Positions 22,499 to 34,000 of a stretch of 64,000 bases of DNA are shown here, one piece after another. Each line of letters opens with the position of its first letter. Within the stretch, counting starts at the first letter, position 1. The stretch comes from Salminus brasiliensis (Eukaryota; Chordata; Actinopteri; Characiformes; Bryconidae). The translations under genes were made by a program, and so were the position numbers. The stretch lies in assembly GCF_030463535.1 (NCBI RefSeq), contig NC_132892.1, positions 29,604,341 through 29,668,340 of the forward strand. Reading direction: 5' to 3'. The notes below the pieces were generated by a model, which was given only the letters and a program-made list of their open reading frames with translations, was not told the DNA's origin and did not search any database.

Positions 22499-25400
22499 GT
22501 GAAAAGTACTCTTTCATGAAAGTAGTTTTAGTTTATGGATTTTAGAATTTCTTGAAAAAATGATTGTCTAAGAAAGGCTAAAACTGATTTTATCAATATA
22601 AACTGTTCAATCTTAGTTAAAGTTTTATGTACATTCTGAAGAAAGTAAAGTAAAATCTAGTAAATGTTAAGTCAGCTTATATAGAAAACCACTGAAAAAA
22701 TGGTAACCTTAAATTGCTTGATCTAGTAACAGTAGCTTGTTTAATGTAATCAGGTATTTGAGGTAAATAAAAAAAGCTCAACTGCTTGTTACCACATATC
22801 TTGTTACATTTAGTTGAACTGAACTGACAAAACCACTTTTTATCATCGCTGTCCAATGAGAAACATCTCTAAAATGGTGACTTTATAGGAGAAGGTAAAA
22901 ATGTGCTAATGTAAAAATGTTAATGCAATTAAAAAAAAAAGTATTAGTTAATCCATCCAAAATTTACACTGTGTACAGAGCATTTACAGAATTCACACAG
23001 TGAAAAAAGGTGAGAACAAAAGTGAAGGCACAGTCTTCTAAAGCGTCATGTTGTTTTTCTCCTTTTTTTTTTTAAGTTGTGTGCTATGCAGAGTTGGCCT
23101 CCGGTCTCAACACCAGCAAAGTCCAAATTGTTTCCCACAGTGAACCCCAGAAACAAAACTTCACTGCAGGCAATCAAGGCGTCAAGCCAGGTGTCAAGCC
23201 TTCAAGACCTGGCGACTCTTCAGAAGATCGCCACAAAGTCAAGCCAAATAAAGGCCAGCGTAAACCAAGGTCCCCCAAGTCTAAGCCTGGACCAAAACCC
23301 ATTAAACCTGATGTCAAGCCCTATGTTACTCGCCTTCCTATTCCCCACAGTGAACCCCAGAATCTAAACTCCACTGCAGGCAACTATTCAAGACCCGATG
23401 ACTCTTCAGAAGATAGCCATGAAGTCAAGCCAAATAAAGGCCAGCGCAAACCAAGGTCCCCCAAGTCTAAGCCTGGACCAAAACCCATTAAGCCTGATGT
23501 CAAGCCCTATGTTACTCGTCTTCCCATTCCCCACAGTGAACCCCAGAATCTAAACTCCACTGCAGGCAACCATTCAAGACCCGATGACTCTTCAGAAGAT
23601 AGCCATGGAGTCAAGCCAAATAAAGGCCAGCGCAAACCAAGGTCCCCCAAGTCTAAGCCTGGACCAAAACCCATTAAGCCTGATGTCAAGCCCTATGTTA
23701 CTCGTCTTCCCATTCCCCACAGTGAACCCCATAATCTAAACTCCACTGCAGGCAACCATTCAAGACCCGATGACTCTTCAGAAGATAGCCACGAGGTCAA
23801 GCCAAATAAAGTCCAGCGCAAACCAAGGTCCCCCAAGTCTAGACCTGGACCAAAACCAATTAAACCCGATGTCAAGCCCTATGTTACTCGCCTTCCCATT
23901 CCCCACAGTGAACCCCAGAATCTAAACTCCACTGCAGGCAACCAAAGCGTCAACCAAGGTGTCAACCCAGGTGTCAAGCCTTCAAGACCCGACGACTCTT
24001 CAGAAGATAGCCACGAAGTCAAGCCAAATAAAGGCCAGCGCAAACCAAGGTCCCCCAAGTCTAGACCTGGACCAAAACCCAGTAAAAATGGCAATGACCG
24101 TCCTGGTGGCAAGCCTTCAAAACCTGAGAAATTGAGTGATGAGTCCAAAGAATCCAATGAGTCTAAGGAGTCTATTGAAAATGGTGAAAGTGTGACGCTC
24201 TACGGTGTGTTCCAGCTGCCGGATCGCGTCGCCTGCGCCTCAGGCAACAAGACCTCACTCAATCTCTGTGGACTGAGCTGCGATAGTGAGTACATTTAGA
24301 AACGGCTTGTTTATAGAGCTAATAGACTTTTTAGATTATGTAAACATTAAGAAAATAAAGTAAACAAATAAAACTTAAAATGAATCATCTTTGCCTTGTT
24401 TTAAATGCACTTAACAGAGTTGATTGATGACAACATCACTGATGACATCGCCTGTGTCGGGATCCTCATCAGCAAGTTGTGAGTGTTATTTAGTCAGTTA
24501 ATTTCACAGAAATCTGACTAACCTAACCATTTGGGGTAGGCAATATGGTGATATTTTATTGTATTGTGATAAAATTTCTGATCGCGATACACAATATTGT
24601 AAATCGTCAATATTGTCAGTGCTTAAAAAACATGAGAGTGTCCGGAGACTGTAATTAGTCCTGTATAATTGGATGGAGTAGAAAAGAAATGAGTAAAAAT
24701 TACTGTACCATTGTATTACAAAACATTGACATAAATTTTGTGTATCATGGAAATATCTTTAAATATCATGATATAATATTTCTACCATCTCTCCCAGCCC
24801 TACTAACCATGAAATGTCCATACAAAGAACATATGTATGGCTTATATGTATTAGTTTTTATAGTGAATGGTGCCGTAGGCACACCCATTTTTGGTTCCCT
24901 AAAAATCCATCTTTGAAAATGCGAGATATGACAGTATGCAATAGAAAGAGTAAAGGTTCTATACCGAGGAAGTTCTGGGAAGTTCTTCCTAGAACCTTTA
25001 AATTATCATTTGCACTCATGTTGTTCAATTGTTTTCTAAAACCTTAGTTTCCAACCCTCACAAATGGGCTAATCGAATGCTAACTTCACCTTTTTTTGCT
25101 CTAAATCTCAGCAGGTCGTTGGGCATTGTTCACGGAGAGCCTTACGAGCGCATCAAGAAATTGTGAGTACAGAAGACATACTGCAATAACATGCCATAAG
25201 CAGGAGGTCTGGCTGGTCATTTTAGGGCATCCTAGTCCACAAGTCCACAAACCAAAGCAGGGCCTTCTAAATCTACAGCATGTTCTCCAACCATCTACGG
25301 AGAGTCCACCATAAATGTTAGGACTGATTGTTGGTGTTTGGTCATCACTTCAGGTCATTATTGGTCAGGTTAAGAGAATGTACTCCACCCCATCGCTGAC

Positions 25401-25601
25401 AGTAGGTGGAATAAAGAGCAGGATGTGCAAAAATGGTCACAATGACCTCTTGCTTGAAGGACGTATGAATTTCATGTTTGGTTCGTTCATCTTCATTCTC
25501 TCTGTGATCTCATCATTGATTCTCTCCATTGCAGATACGCCGAGATCTACGAGAAGCAATGTGCCAATGTGGCCATTTCCCAGTTTTTCTCTGGTTGTTA
25601 G
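21679..25601 (+). CDS. C-type lysozyme/alpha-lactalbumin-like secreted protein with basic repeat insert (paralog 1, 5 exons, 514 aa)
   Basis: Exons 21679-21835, 23077-24285, 24418-24478, 25112-25162 and 25535-25601 join in frame with GT/AG borders. Residues 1-26 are a signal peptide (EMLAVLVVVVLLAPSVTEG). The mature start LVLTKCELKQQL resembles alpha-lactalbumin's TKCEL. All eight family cysteines are present. The position of lysozyme Glu35 is Ala (CYAELASGLNTS) and that of Asp52 is Leu (TLYGVFQLP), so lytic activity is not expected. The loop CDKLIDDNITDDIAC keeps the alpha-lactalbumin calcium ligands (Lys79, Asp82, Asp87, Asp88 equivalents). Residues about 72-424 are a Lys/Pro/Ser-rich insert made of five ~62-residue repeats, ending in Ser-x-Glu motifs. 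The usual family precursor is about 145 residues. Probably secreted and calcium-binding; substrate or partner unknown. Confidence 0.85.
21836..23076 (+). other. Intron 1 of paralog 1
   Basis: Donor AAGA|GTGAGT, acceptor TTTTTTTTTAAG|TTGTG. It contains a pure (TA)n run at 22438-22496 and, at 22845-23000, a family B interspersed repeat. No other gene. Confidence 0.8.
22438..22496 (+). repeat. (TA)n microsatellite in intron 1 of paralog 1
   Basis: About 58 bp of uninterrupted TA. Confidence 0.95.
23136..24110 (+). repeat. Coding tandem repeat, 186-bp (62-aa) units, five copies
   Basis: Units start with CACAGTGAACCCC at 23136, 23346, 23532, 23718 and 23904. Spacings are 210, then 186 three times; the first unit has an eight-residue insertion and the last has extra VNQGVNPG-type residues. 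Each unit encodes HSEPQNLNSTAGN, SRPDDSSEDSHEVKPNKG, QRKPRSPKSKPGPKP and DVKPYVTRLPIP. Each has an N-glycosylation sequon (NST, or NFT in the first) and an RSPKS motif. Units 2-4 are nearly identical at the DNA level, indicating recent expansion or conversion. Confidence 0.95.
25112..25117 (+). other. Tandem (NAGNAG-type) splice acceptor of exon 4, paralog 1
   Basis: The text is AATCTCAG|CAG|GTCG. Use of the first AG (exon from 25112) gives a 51-nt exon, equal to paralog 2; use of the second (from 25115) drops one codon and keeps frame. Confidence 0.7.
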
Positions 25602-26220
25602 TCATGACCACAACCTGGGAAAATTCAGTCAGTTCTTCTCAGCAGCAGCCTGATAAATTCATCCAGACAATCATAATCAAGCTTATCAGGTTCAGTTTGT
25701 CACTTTCCTACTTTGCCGACTGTAGGCCAAGTCTATGCTTTTCAGAACCTCTTGGAAGATTATAACCTGTTGGAAATTAGGACATATTGGGGAATGTTTT
25801 GCTGATTTATGGAGTAGCGACTATGAGGAAATGAAAACAGTAAAATGCTTTAGTTGGTTGAATATCTGATAGGTCACTAAGTTAATAAGTAAGTTAATGC
25901 TACTACGTTCACTGATGCTACAAAGGAAATATTAAAATATGTGCAGGCTAAAGATGATTGATGGTTTTATTTTCTCTATTTAATTTGTCTTTTTTATATA
26001 AAAAACATATATATATAATTTATTTTCCAATATATTCTCTTCATTAAAACTTTCATGTTGATATTTTCTTAAACTGTTCCCTTTTTACAGACTTATTTTT
26101 GGAATGCATGTAAAGTACACAACCACATTTCACCTCCCTGTGGAGGAATCCGTACATATGTGACTAAAATACCAGTTCAGGATTTCGTGTACTAAATAAA
26201 GTTTGAATGGATATAAAATA
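25602..26220 (+). other. 3' UTR of paralog 1 with AATAAA
   Basis: Non-coding sequence after the TAG, ending in ACTAAATAAAGTTTG. AATAAA at 26195-26200 is the likely polyadenylation signal. Directly followed by a family B repeat. Confidence 0.65.
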
Positions 26221-26370
26221 AGAGTTTTACCCCCAAGTAATTTAGAGCATTTCTATTGGTCCATTCGTCCAGAATGAAACTGTACAGAAGCAGCTACAGG
26301 GGTCAACCATGGAGAAAACTAAAACGTTTTTAAAAACTGGAGATACATGTTTTTCATTGGACAGCGATAT
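26205..26370 (+). repeat. Interspersed repeat family B copy
   Basis: CAAGTAATTTAGAGCATTTC, TATTGGTCCATTCGTCCAGA, CAGCTACAGGGGTCAACCAT and TTTTTCATTGGACAGCGATA match the copies at 45820 (inverted) and 62640. Confidence 0.65.
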
Positions 26371-26434
26371 GGCAGTGATATGAGCGAATTTCTGATGCAA
26401 CCCAGACACAAAGAAATCAAAAGAATGTTACAAA

Positions 26435-26505
26435 GCATTGTATATATATATATATATATTTCATGATGTTTTAACCATTGCTGCTAATGGATATGTGCAT
26501 TTAAC

Positions 26506-26579
<74 letters not shown>

Positions 26580-26612
26580 GCAGGATTTCATATATTTCAT
26601 ATATAAAGCAGG

Positions 26613-26705
<93 letters not shown>
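26435..26705 (+). repeat. (TA)n microsatellite cluster
   Basis: Four TA tracts, the longest over 60 bp, separated by a duplicated AAGCAGGATTTCATATAT. The apparent IYIYIY open frames on both strands are artefacts of the dinucleotide. Confidence 0.95.
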
Positions 26706-27600
26706 TAATACTAAGCTGATGAATCTTAATCTCAAACTCTAGATTTGAGATTTGTTCAAATCCACGAGTAGTCCACATGATTTAACTGAACAAAGCACCA
26801 ATTAATCAAAAACCTCAAATCCTTGTATCTCCAAAATTGGCAGTTTTACAGAATAAAGAAAATCCTTTAACTTTCAATGTACAAGATTTTATTCCAGGTC
26901 ATTTTGAAGCATATATTTGGTATATATCATTATGTCACATGATAAAAATAGATGTATTTAATAAGTTTGCTTTTAATACAGTAGTTTAGCACAGTAGTTT
27001 TACACAGTCGTGGACAGGGTTCTGGGGACACTTTAAAATGGCTGAACTTTCAGTTTCAGCAGCAGGTTGAAAAAATGCAAACTGTACACAGGGGGCGGCA
27101 ACAGATAAGACAACCAGCAAATCACATCCCTTAGAGCTACTCAGATGGACCAGAGGCAGTTCAGCTAATGAAGCTGACACAGACATGCCCCGTTACCTAC
27201 ACCCCTCACAATGATTCCTGTAATTATTGTTTAATAAAGGACAAGTGAAATCTACACCTGATGAGGTGTCCACACTGCACCACCACCCTATCACATCCCT
27301 TTAACTCAATCATATCTGGCATACTAGCTCAAAGCAGAAGCAACTTGATCTCCAGATGAAGTTCTGAGAGTTCCCTCTCTCATTAATGTGTGCTGAACGC
27401 ACGGCCCCTGTACAATGATGTGTTTTAACTAAGCTGTAAGCGGGTTCTAAAGTGTGAAACCTCATTGGAATATGTTCTAAGCTTGCCTGAGCAAGTCTGA
27501 AGTTTTCTATACATTGATCTATCTTGATCGATCTAATTATGAAAGCTCATTTCCCCCACTTCAAATAATATCAGTGCCTTTTTTTCATTATTAATCAAAT
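26706..27600. other. Intergenic stretch, no gene seen
   Basis: AT-rich, no protein-like frame or known repeat. Confidence 0.5.
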
Positions 27601-27604
27601 TGCT

Positions 27605-28060
27605 GTCATTATTTTTGAGACTTCTCAATATTTTGAGATGATTTCTCATTATTTTGAGATATTTCCTCAATATTTTCAGATGACTTTCTCAATATTTAAG
27701 AGACGTCTCAATATTTTGAGATTTGCATTCAAAATTGCTGTCATTATTTTTGAGACTTCTCAATATTTTGAGATGATTTCTCGTTATTTTGAGATACTTT
27801 CTCAATATTTTCAGATGACTCAATATTTAAGAGACTTCTCAAAATCTTTAGATATTTCCTCAATATTTTTGAAGAAACTAATTAATAATATTAACTAATT
27901 AATAATTAATTTTCCATTAATTTAGAGACTTTCTTAAAATGAGATGATTTATTGTTATGTTCAGATACTTTCTTAAGATTTTGAGATAATGTTTTAATTA
28001 TTTCATATTATTTTGAGATCCTATCTAGTATTTTGAAAAATGTCTTCCTCATTTTTTTTA
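27605..28060 (+). repeat. Degenerate minisatellite, 'TCTCAATATTTTGAGAT' units
   Basis: About 20-bp units of the type TTTCTCATTATTTTGAGATA. A duplicated ATTGCTGTCATTATTTTTGA marks an internal ~130-bp duplication (27600 and 27733). Each unit is close to palindromic (TCTCAnnATTTTGAGA). Confidence 0.8.
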
Positions 28061-28550
28061 ATAATTTTTCATTATTTTAAAATGTGTTATGTTTTTGGGA
28101 TGAAAATAAGTCTAAGAATAATTTCAGTATTTTATTTTAAAAAGTGATTACCTAAAGTCATGATGAGCAAAATCTATAATAACAATTGAACATTCTGCTC
28201 AGTTTCCTGGTGAATAAGCAAATTTAAGCAAATGTGCAACAGTGGCCTTTGTTCTGAAAGGTCAGTTGTGTTATGAGAGCTTTTCCACCAAAGCTCAGGT
28301 GGATCTGCACTACCTATCAAAGGCTTTTACACAAAGCTATAGAGTCCACGCAGTTTGAGTGCACAATGCGAGTAAAACAGAGGAAGGCAACACACAACCA
28401 AATACTAAGAAATTCTGCAATTCATTTTTTTTTAAATCTATATTTTACAATGGTTCTGCTCACAAAATCATTTGTGATGAAAAATGCTCATTCCTGCAAA
28501 GAACGGCAGAAATTTGTTTATCATACACCTTAATGACCCATTAACCTACG
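28061..28550. other. Intergenic stretch, no gene seen
   Basis: No coding evidence. Confidence 0.45.
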
Positions 28551-28675
28551 TTCCTCACAGCGGTTCTTAGCTTGGACATATGGTTCTAGTAAAAGCTCTA
28601 ATTGTTACAAATCCTTTACCTTATGTGGAGGCTCTTTACACTTTATAAAGGTTCCTCAAATGCACACACACATTT
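28550..28675 (+). repeat. 'GGTTCTT..' interspersed repeat copy
   Basis: Short copy with CAGCGGTTCTTAGCTTGGAC and AGGCTCTTTACACT..AAAGGTTCCTCAAA. Confidence 0.4.
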
Positions 28676-29110
28676 GTCTAGTTCCTGTCTAGTTTGTCTA
28701 GTCTTGCCAATAGATTAGGACTCTAGGAGAACCTACTGGCACCTAAAGCCAGGCATGGGCTAGAGGGGTAGAAAGTTCTCCAGCATTGAGCTGTAGAGCA
28801 GTGGAGCTAACTGTGTTCTCTGGAATGGTGGATGGTGCTCCATGCAGTAATTTCAGGATGAGTTGGAGAGTTGGGGATGCGGTGGGATGAGGCAGGTGAT
28901 CATCATCCAACATCCTGACCTCACTAACACTCTTGTTGCTGAATGCAAACAAATCCTCACAGCAATGCTCCTCCAAAATCTAGTAGAAAGCCTTCTTCCC
29001 TGGACAGCAGAGACAGTCACTCCAACAAAAGCAGGATAAGCTCTTTTTAATAACCTTGATTTCAGGAGAAACAATGAATAAGCAGGTGTCCCAATACTTT
29101 TGTCATTTAA
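28675..29110 (+). mobile_element. Tc1/mariner-type family A element, 5'-truncated
   Basis: Contains GTCTAGTCTTGCCAATAGAT, the CCAGGCATGGGCTAGAGGGG block, CATCCAACATCCTGACCTCA, AATGCAAACAAATCCTCACA and the 3' end GTCCCAATACTTTTGTCATT. Confidence 0.65.
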
Positions 29111-29735
29111 AATGCTTTTTAATGAACACTCTTTGAGTGGTTCTTTAAGGAATGTGTGGGTCAGACCTGTTGGTCCAGAAGAGAACACCTTCTGCAAGGA
29201 AACTGCTTGAACTGCTTTTGAACTCTCTGGAACCCGTAACAAAGAAGCAGGTCAGAGGTATCATCCTCTCAGCTTCACAGGTTGTAGAGCTGCTACAGGC
29301 TATGCAAATACTCAGTAACCTAGTTAATGGCAAAATACTGCCCCACCACCACCACACTGTTGTAATACTGTTCCTGCGGGTCCTCTGCTAGTGATTTCTC
29401 AGCCAGTGAAGCTCCCTGCATAACCCCTGAGCAACAAATGACCACAGCCCTATTTAGACCCTTTATATTGAACAGGGTAACAGACCTTTCAGAGTTTCAA
29501 CTGATTTTTACAGCCATAGGTTTGTAAAGACTTTGGCTTTATGCAAGAACTAGCGTTTCTTGCTCTTGGGCTCCCCCTACAGTCAGAAAGGAAAATTTAC
29601 ACTTTGAGCCACAGGTCACACTTCTCACGTGCATGTCACAACCATACAGATACTATTCACCCTGTTCATATTATTTTGAGATGCTTTCTCAATATTTTGT
29701 TATATATATTTTATTATTTCATAATATATTGAGCC
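29111..29735. other. Intergenic stretch, no gene seen
   Basis: Mixed sequence. At 29665-29700 there is a single unit of the TATTTTGAGATGCTTTCTCA repeat family. Confidence 0.45.
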
Positions 29736-29962
29736 GATTTGGGTTACACTTTACTACATTCCAATAATTTATATATATTTACATTTCAAGTTTTAAAAAA
29801 AAATAAAATTCTCTCTGTTTTAAATGTATTTTATTTATTTGATAGTGTTTATTTATAGAGTGTTTATTTTAGTGTGTTTATTCTTACACAAACGGTAGCT
29901 ATAACAACTGTAAATTCCCTCCTGAGATCAATAAAGTATTCCTGATTCTGATTCTGATTTTG
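29736..29962 (+). mobile_element. LINE 3' end (Rex/RTE-type tail)
   Basis: CCTCCTGAGATCAATAAAGT followed by ATTCCTGATTCTGATTCTGA is a typical tail of fish Rex-type LINEs with a short terminal tandem repeat. Confidence 0.5.
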
Positions 29963-30193
29963 AATACAGCCAGTGCAGCATTAGCATAAATTTGACGTTG
30001 ACATTTTAAGGTAAAAAATTCTCCAGAACGCTCCTCTAAAAAGCAACATTCGTCACTTTGCTTTCTACCTATGTCCAGTCTGGGAGCAGCACAGCAGACC
30101 CTGAAGTTCTCCAGAAATGTTAGCGAGCCTGGTTAGAGCTTTGTCTGAATTCTGAAGTCAAAATAAACACTGAAACATTCTGTCCATGAACAG

Positions 30194-30194
<1 letters not shown>

Positions 30195-30243
<49 letters not shown>
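30195..30243 (+). repeat. (ATT)n microsatellite
   Basis: About 47 bp of ATT. Confidence 0.95.
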
Positions 30244-30245
<2 letters not shown>

Positions 30246-30950
30246 AGAGGCTACATGTAGAAAGTCAGTTTTAGTCAGTCAGTCTGTGTCCCAGTCGTCA
30301 TTTGTCAGTCACTGTTCCACCAGTAGCAAAATATGCTAATGATATTGAAATAATTCTCCATTAGCAAACCAAGAACTTCATGTGTCCTCTGTTTCCTGCC
30401 CCCTTGAACCTGGATGGCAGTTGACTTCGTAATGGACATTGTAATGCGGCCCATTACCTCAGATGAGCTCGCCACCCTTACGTTAAACCAATCAGAAGAA
30501 CCTGCATGGCCTTTTTCCTTCATACTAAATGTAGTCATTGCAGATGAATAGATTCCTTTGACTGCTCTTTGTCCGTCTCTACGTCTGTAGCCGTTACTAT
30601 TCGCACCGCAGTTCAGTCACGTACCTGCTTTGTTCCTTGTCCCCGAGTCTTTACTGTCGGATTAAATTTCAGACACCAGATATAATCTTGGTGTCACATA
30701 ACCTATTGTGCATTTCCAGCACTCTGCGTCTCTGTGCTGTTTCTGCTTGTTTCCAAAGTCTCATGTTCATGTAGTTTTCAGACACATTCACTACTATTAA
30801 TAGAGCACCATTGTTTTCCTTTGCTGTGAAACCAATCCAGCTCTAGTCCACCCTGAAACCCATTAAGTGACCTTTTTTGGATTTTACACATCACAGGCCT
30901 GCATCTCAGTGACTCAGCAAAAAATGGATGATTCTCTGGAGAGCGTGAAG
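30244..30950. other. Upstream region of paralog 2, no gene seen
   Basis: No coding frame of note. Any distal regulatory elements of paralog 2 would lie here but none is recognisable. Confidence 0.45.
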
Positions 30951-30953
30951 ACT

Positions 30954-30961
30954 TATAAATA
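30954..30961 (+). promoter_or_regulatory. TATA box of lactalbumin-like gene 2
   Basis: TATAAATA, 59 bp upstream of the ATG at 31013, placing transcription start near 30985. Its spacing matches the TATA-like site of paralog 1. Confidence 0.65.
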
Positions 30962-31012
30962 ACAGGCAATGGCCCAGCTACCAGTTCATTGAGGAGACGC
31001 AAACACAGCAAC

Positions 31013-34000
31013 ATGCAGGTCCGAGCTGGAGCGGAGATGTTGGCCGTGTTGGTGGTGGTCTTACTGGCTGCTAGTGGAACTCAGGGGCTGAAGAAGTGTG
31101 AGCTGAGGCAGGAAATGCAGGCAAACCTGCCCACAAAGGTTCTGGACTATATCAAAAATGAGATGGCCAAGAGTAAGTTAAACACACACTTCTGCTTCTG
31201 GTGTTTTAATAATCCTATGCATCTTATCTGACAACTCTAATTATTCGCAGAGTATAATAAATGTAGTGGTAGATGTTCTACATTTCTGTATTATTCAGTG
31301 GTTGAGAGGTAACAAGTCACTCAGAGTGGAGTTTGGTGTAAAATGGTTGATCGTAGAGAAACGTACCCACTCAGACTCTTTACAGAGGTAGTGAACAGAA
31401 CCATGACCAGGGGTGCCTTATGGGGGGAAAGTTAGGACTATTCTAAGGGCCTGTGACTGTCAGGGGCCCTTTTGGGGCCCTTTGCCCCTTTTATTTTGAA
31501 CCAAATTGTTAGAGACACTTTTGTAGTGCCTTCCTAGTGTATAGTCTAGTGCTTTCCTAGGGTATTACCTAGTGCCTTCCTAGTGTATAGTCTAGTGCTT
31601 TCCTAGGGTATTAGCTAGTGCCTTCCTAGTGTACAACCTAGTGCCTTCCTAGTTTATAACTCAATGCCTTCCTATTGTATTACCTTGTGTATAACCTTGT
31701 GCTGCCTTAGTGTATAACCTAGTGCTTTCCTAATGTATTACCTGGTGCTGTCCAAGTGCATAACTCCGTGCCTCTCTGGTGTATCACCTAGTGCTTTCCT
31801 AGTGTATAGTCTAGTGCTTTGCTAGTGTATAACCTAATGCTTTCCGATTGTATTACCTAGTGTATAACCTAGTGCTTTCCTAATGTATACCTTTGAGGTT
31901 TTCTACTGTATAACTTTGGGCTTTTCTAGTGTATAACTTGGTGTATAGTGTGTTCCTAGTGCTTTCCTATTGTATCTCCTTGTGTAAAACCTAGGGCCTT
32001 CCTAGTGTATAGTCTAGTGCCTTCCTAGTGCATAGTCTAATGCTTTCCTAGGGTATTACCTAGTGCCTTCCTAGTGTACAACCTAGTGCCTTCCTAGAGT
32101 ACAACCTAGTGCCTTCCTAGTGCATAGTCTAGTGCTTTCCTAGGGTATTACCTAGTGTCTTCCTAGTGTACAACCTAGTGCCTTCCTAGTTTATAACTCA
32201 ATGCTTTCCTATTGTATTACCTTGTGTATAACCTTGTGCTGCCTTATTGTATAACCTAGTGCTTTCCTAATGTATTACCTAGTGCTGTCCAAGTGCATAA
32301 CTCCATGCCTCTCTGGTGTATAACCTAGTGCTTTCCTAGTGTATAGTCTAGTGCTTTGCTAGTGTATAACCTAGTGCCTTCCTGGTGTATAACCTAGTGC
32401 TTTCCTAGTGTATACCTTTGAGGTTTTCTACTGTATAACTTTGGACTTTTCTAGTGTATAACTTGGTGTTTAGTGTGTTCCTAGTGCTTTCCTATTGTAT
32501 CTCCTTGTGTAAAACCTAGGGCCTTCCTAGTGTATGGTCTAGTGCTTTTCTAGTGTATAACTTAGCGCTTTCCTAATGTATGCCCTAGTGCTTTTACTAG
32601 TGTATAACCTATTGCTTTCCTAGTGTATAACCTATTGCTACTGTGTTCCTAGTCTTTAACATGATTCCTACTTTATCTAAATACTGTATTTGACACTAGC
32701 ACATTAATTGATAATTATGCATATAACAAAATGACAAGCCTGTTCCATATATTTTATTTATATGCAAATGCCAGTCCAGCCAATGCAGTGTTTATGATAC
32801 TATCATGGTTAACACTGCTGTCCTTTTCCCTTGCTTGTCTTATCCTCCAGTTGTGTGCCATGTGGAGCTGATGACTGGCTTCAATACCAGCGTAGTCACC
32901 AATATCACTCTGCAGGAGAAGTACCAAAGTTCTCGTCATGCTAGATCTGCACCTGGGTCAAGCAGCGAGGAATCCAGTGAGCAAGTCATCAGGAAGCTTA
33001 AACCTAGTTCCACTTCGTCAACGGTTAGACCAACTACTGTCCCACAGGGTAACACGTCTTCACCTGGAAGCAGCAGTGGTCCTCGACGTATCCGGCCTGC
33101 ATATGGCTCAAACAGCGAGGAATCCCATGAGAATGAGGACAAACCTCAGCCAACCTTCAACAGTAGTGCAGTCCACCCAACCTATCCCCCCAGAGGAAAT
33201 GCTTCTGTTTTCTCTGGTGGCCGAGGCCCCCGTCGTACTAGGGCTGCCAGGAGGGTTTCATCTGCAAGCAGTAAAGACTCCAGTGAAGTTCATACAAGCA
33301 TTAGTGGTTTCAACATGACAGCTGGACCACACCGTAACTGCTCTAACTCTACCTCTACCGCTCCCAAACATCATGGTCGCGGTGGCCGTAATGGTAGGTC
33401 TGTACACCGGTCAAGCATGGAATCTGGTGAAGCTGATTTTAGGGTCAACTCTACCACCATTACCCCTTCTACTGGTCATCAGGTTAATGACTCTTCTTCT
33501 AGAAGAGGTCATGCCAGTCGTCATGCCAGGTCTACATATAAGTTCAGCATTGCGGCACATTGGTCAGCTGGGAAGGATTCCAAGGAGGAACCCACTCAGG
33601 AACCCACTGAAGAACCTGATAAGGAATCCAGTGAAGAATCCAACAATGAATCCCATGAGGAATCCAGTGAAGAATCCCATGAGGAATCCAGTAAGGAATC
33701 CAGTGAAGAATCCCATGAGGAATCCAGTAAGGAATCCAGTGAAGAATCCCATGAGGAACCCAGTGAGGAATCCAATTACGAATCCAGCGAGGAATCCAGT
33801 ACCTCTGATACAACTTTCATCCCACCCACTGTTCCCCAGTGGACCAAATCTCCTCATCCCAGGGGTCGTCGCCTACGTGTCGGTAGGTCTACCCACGAGT
33901 CAGATTCAAGCCCTGAAGCCGAAGATGACGTGTGGACGCTATACGGTCTGTTCCAGCTGCCGGGCCATATCGCCTGCTCCTCAGGATCCGAACCCTCTTT

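Noticed and set aside
21679..25601. Functional lysozyme
   Set aside because: Both catalytic positions are replaced in all three paralogs; a lytic enzyme is not supported.
26438..26778. IYIYIY membrane-like frames
   Set aside because: Translation of TA dinucleotides on both strands.
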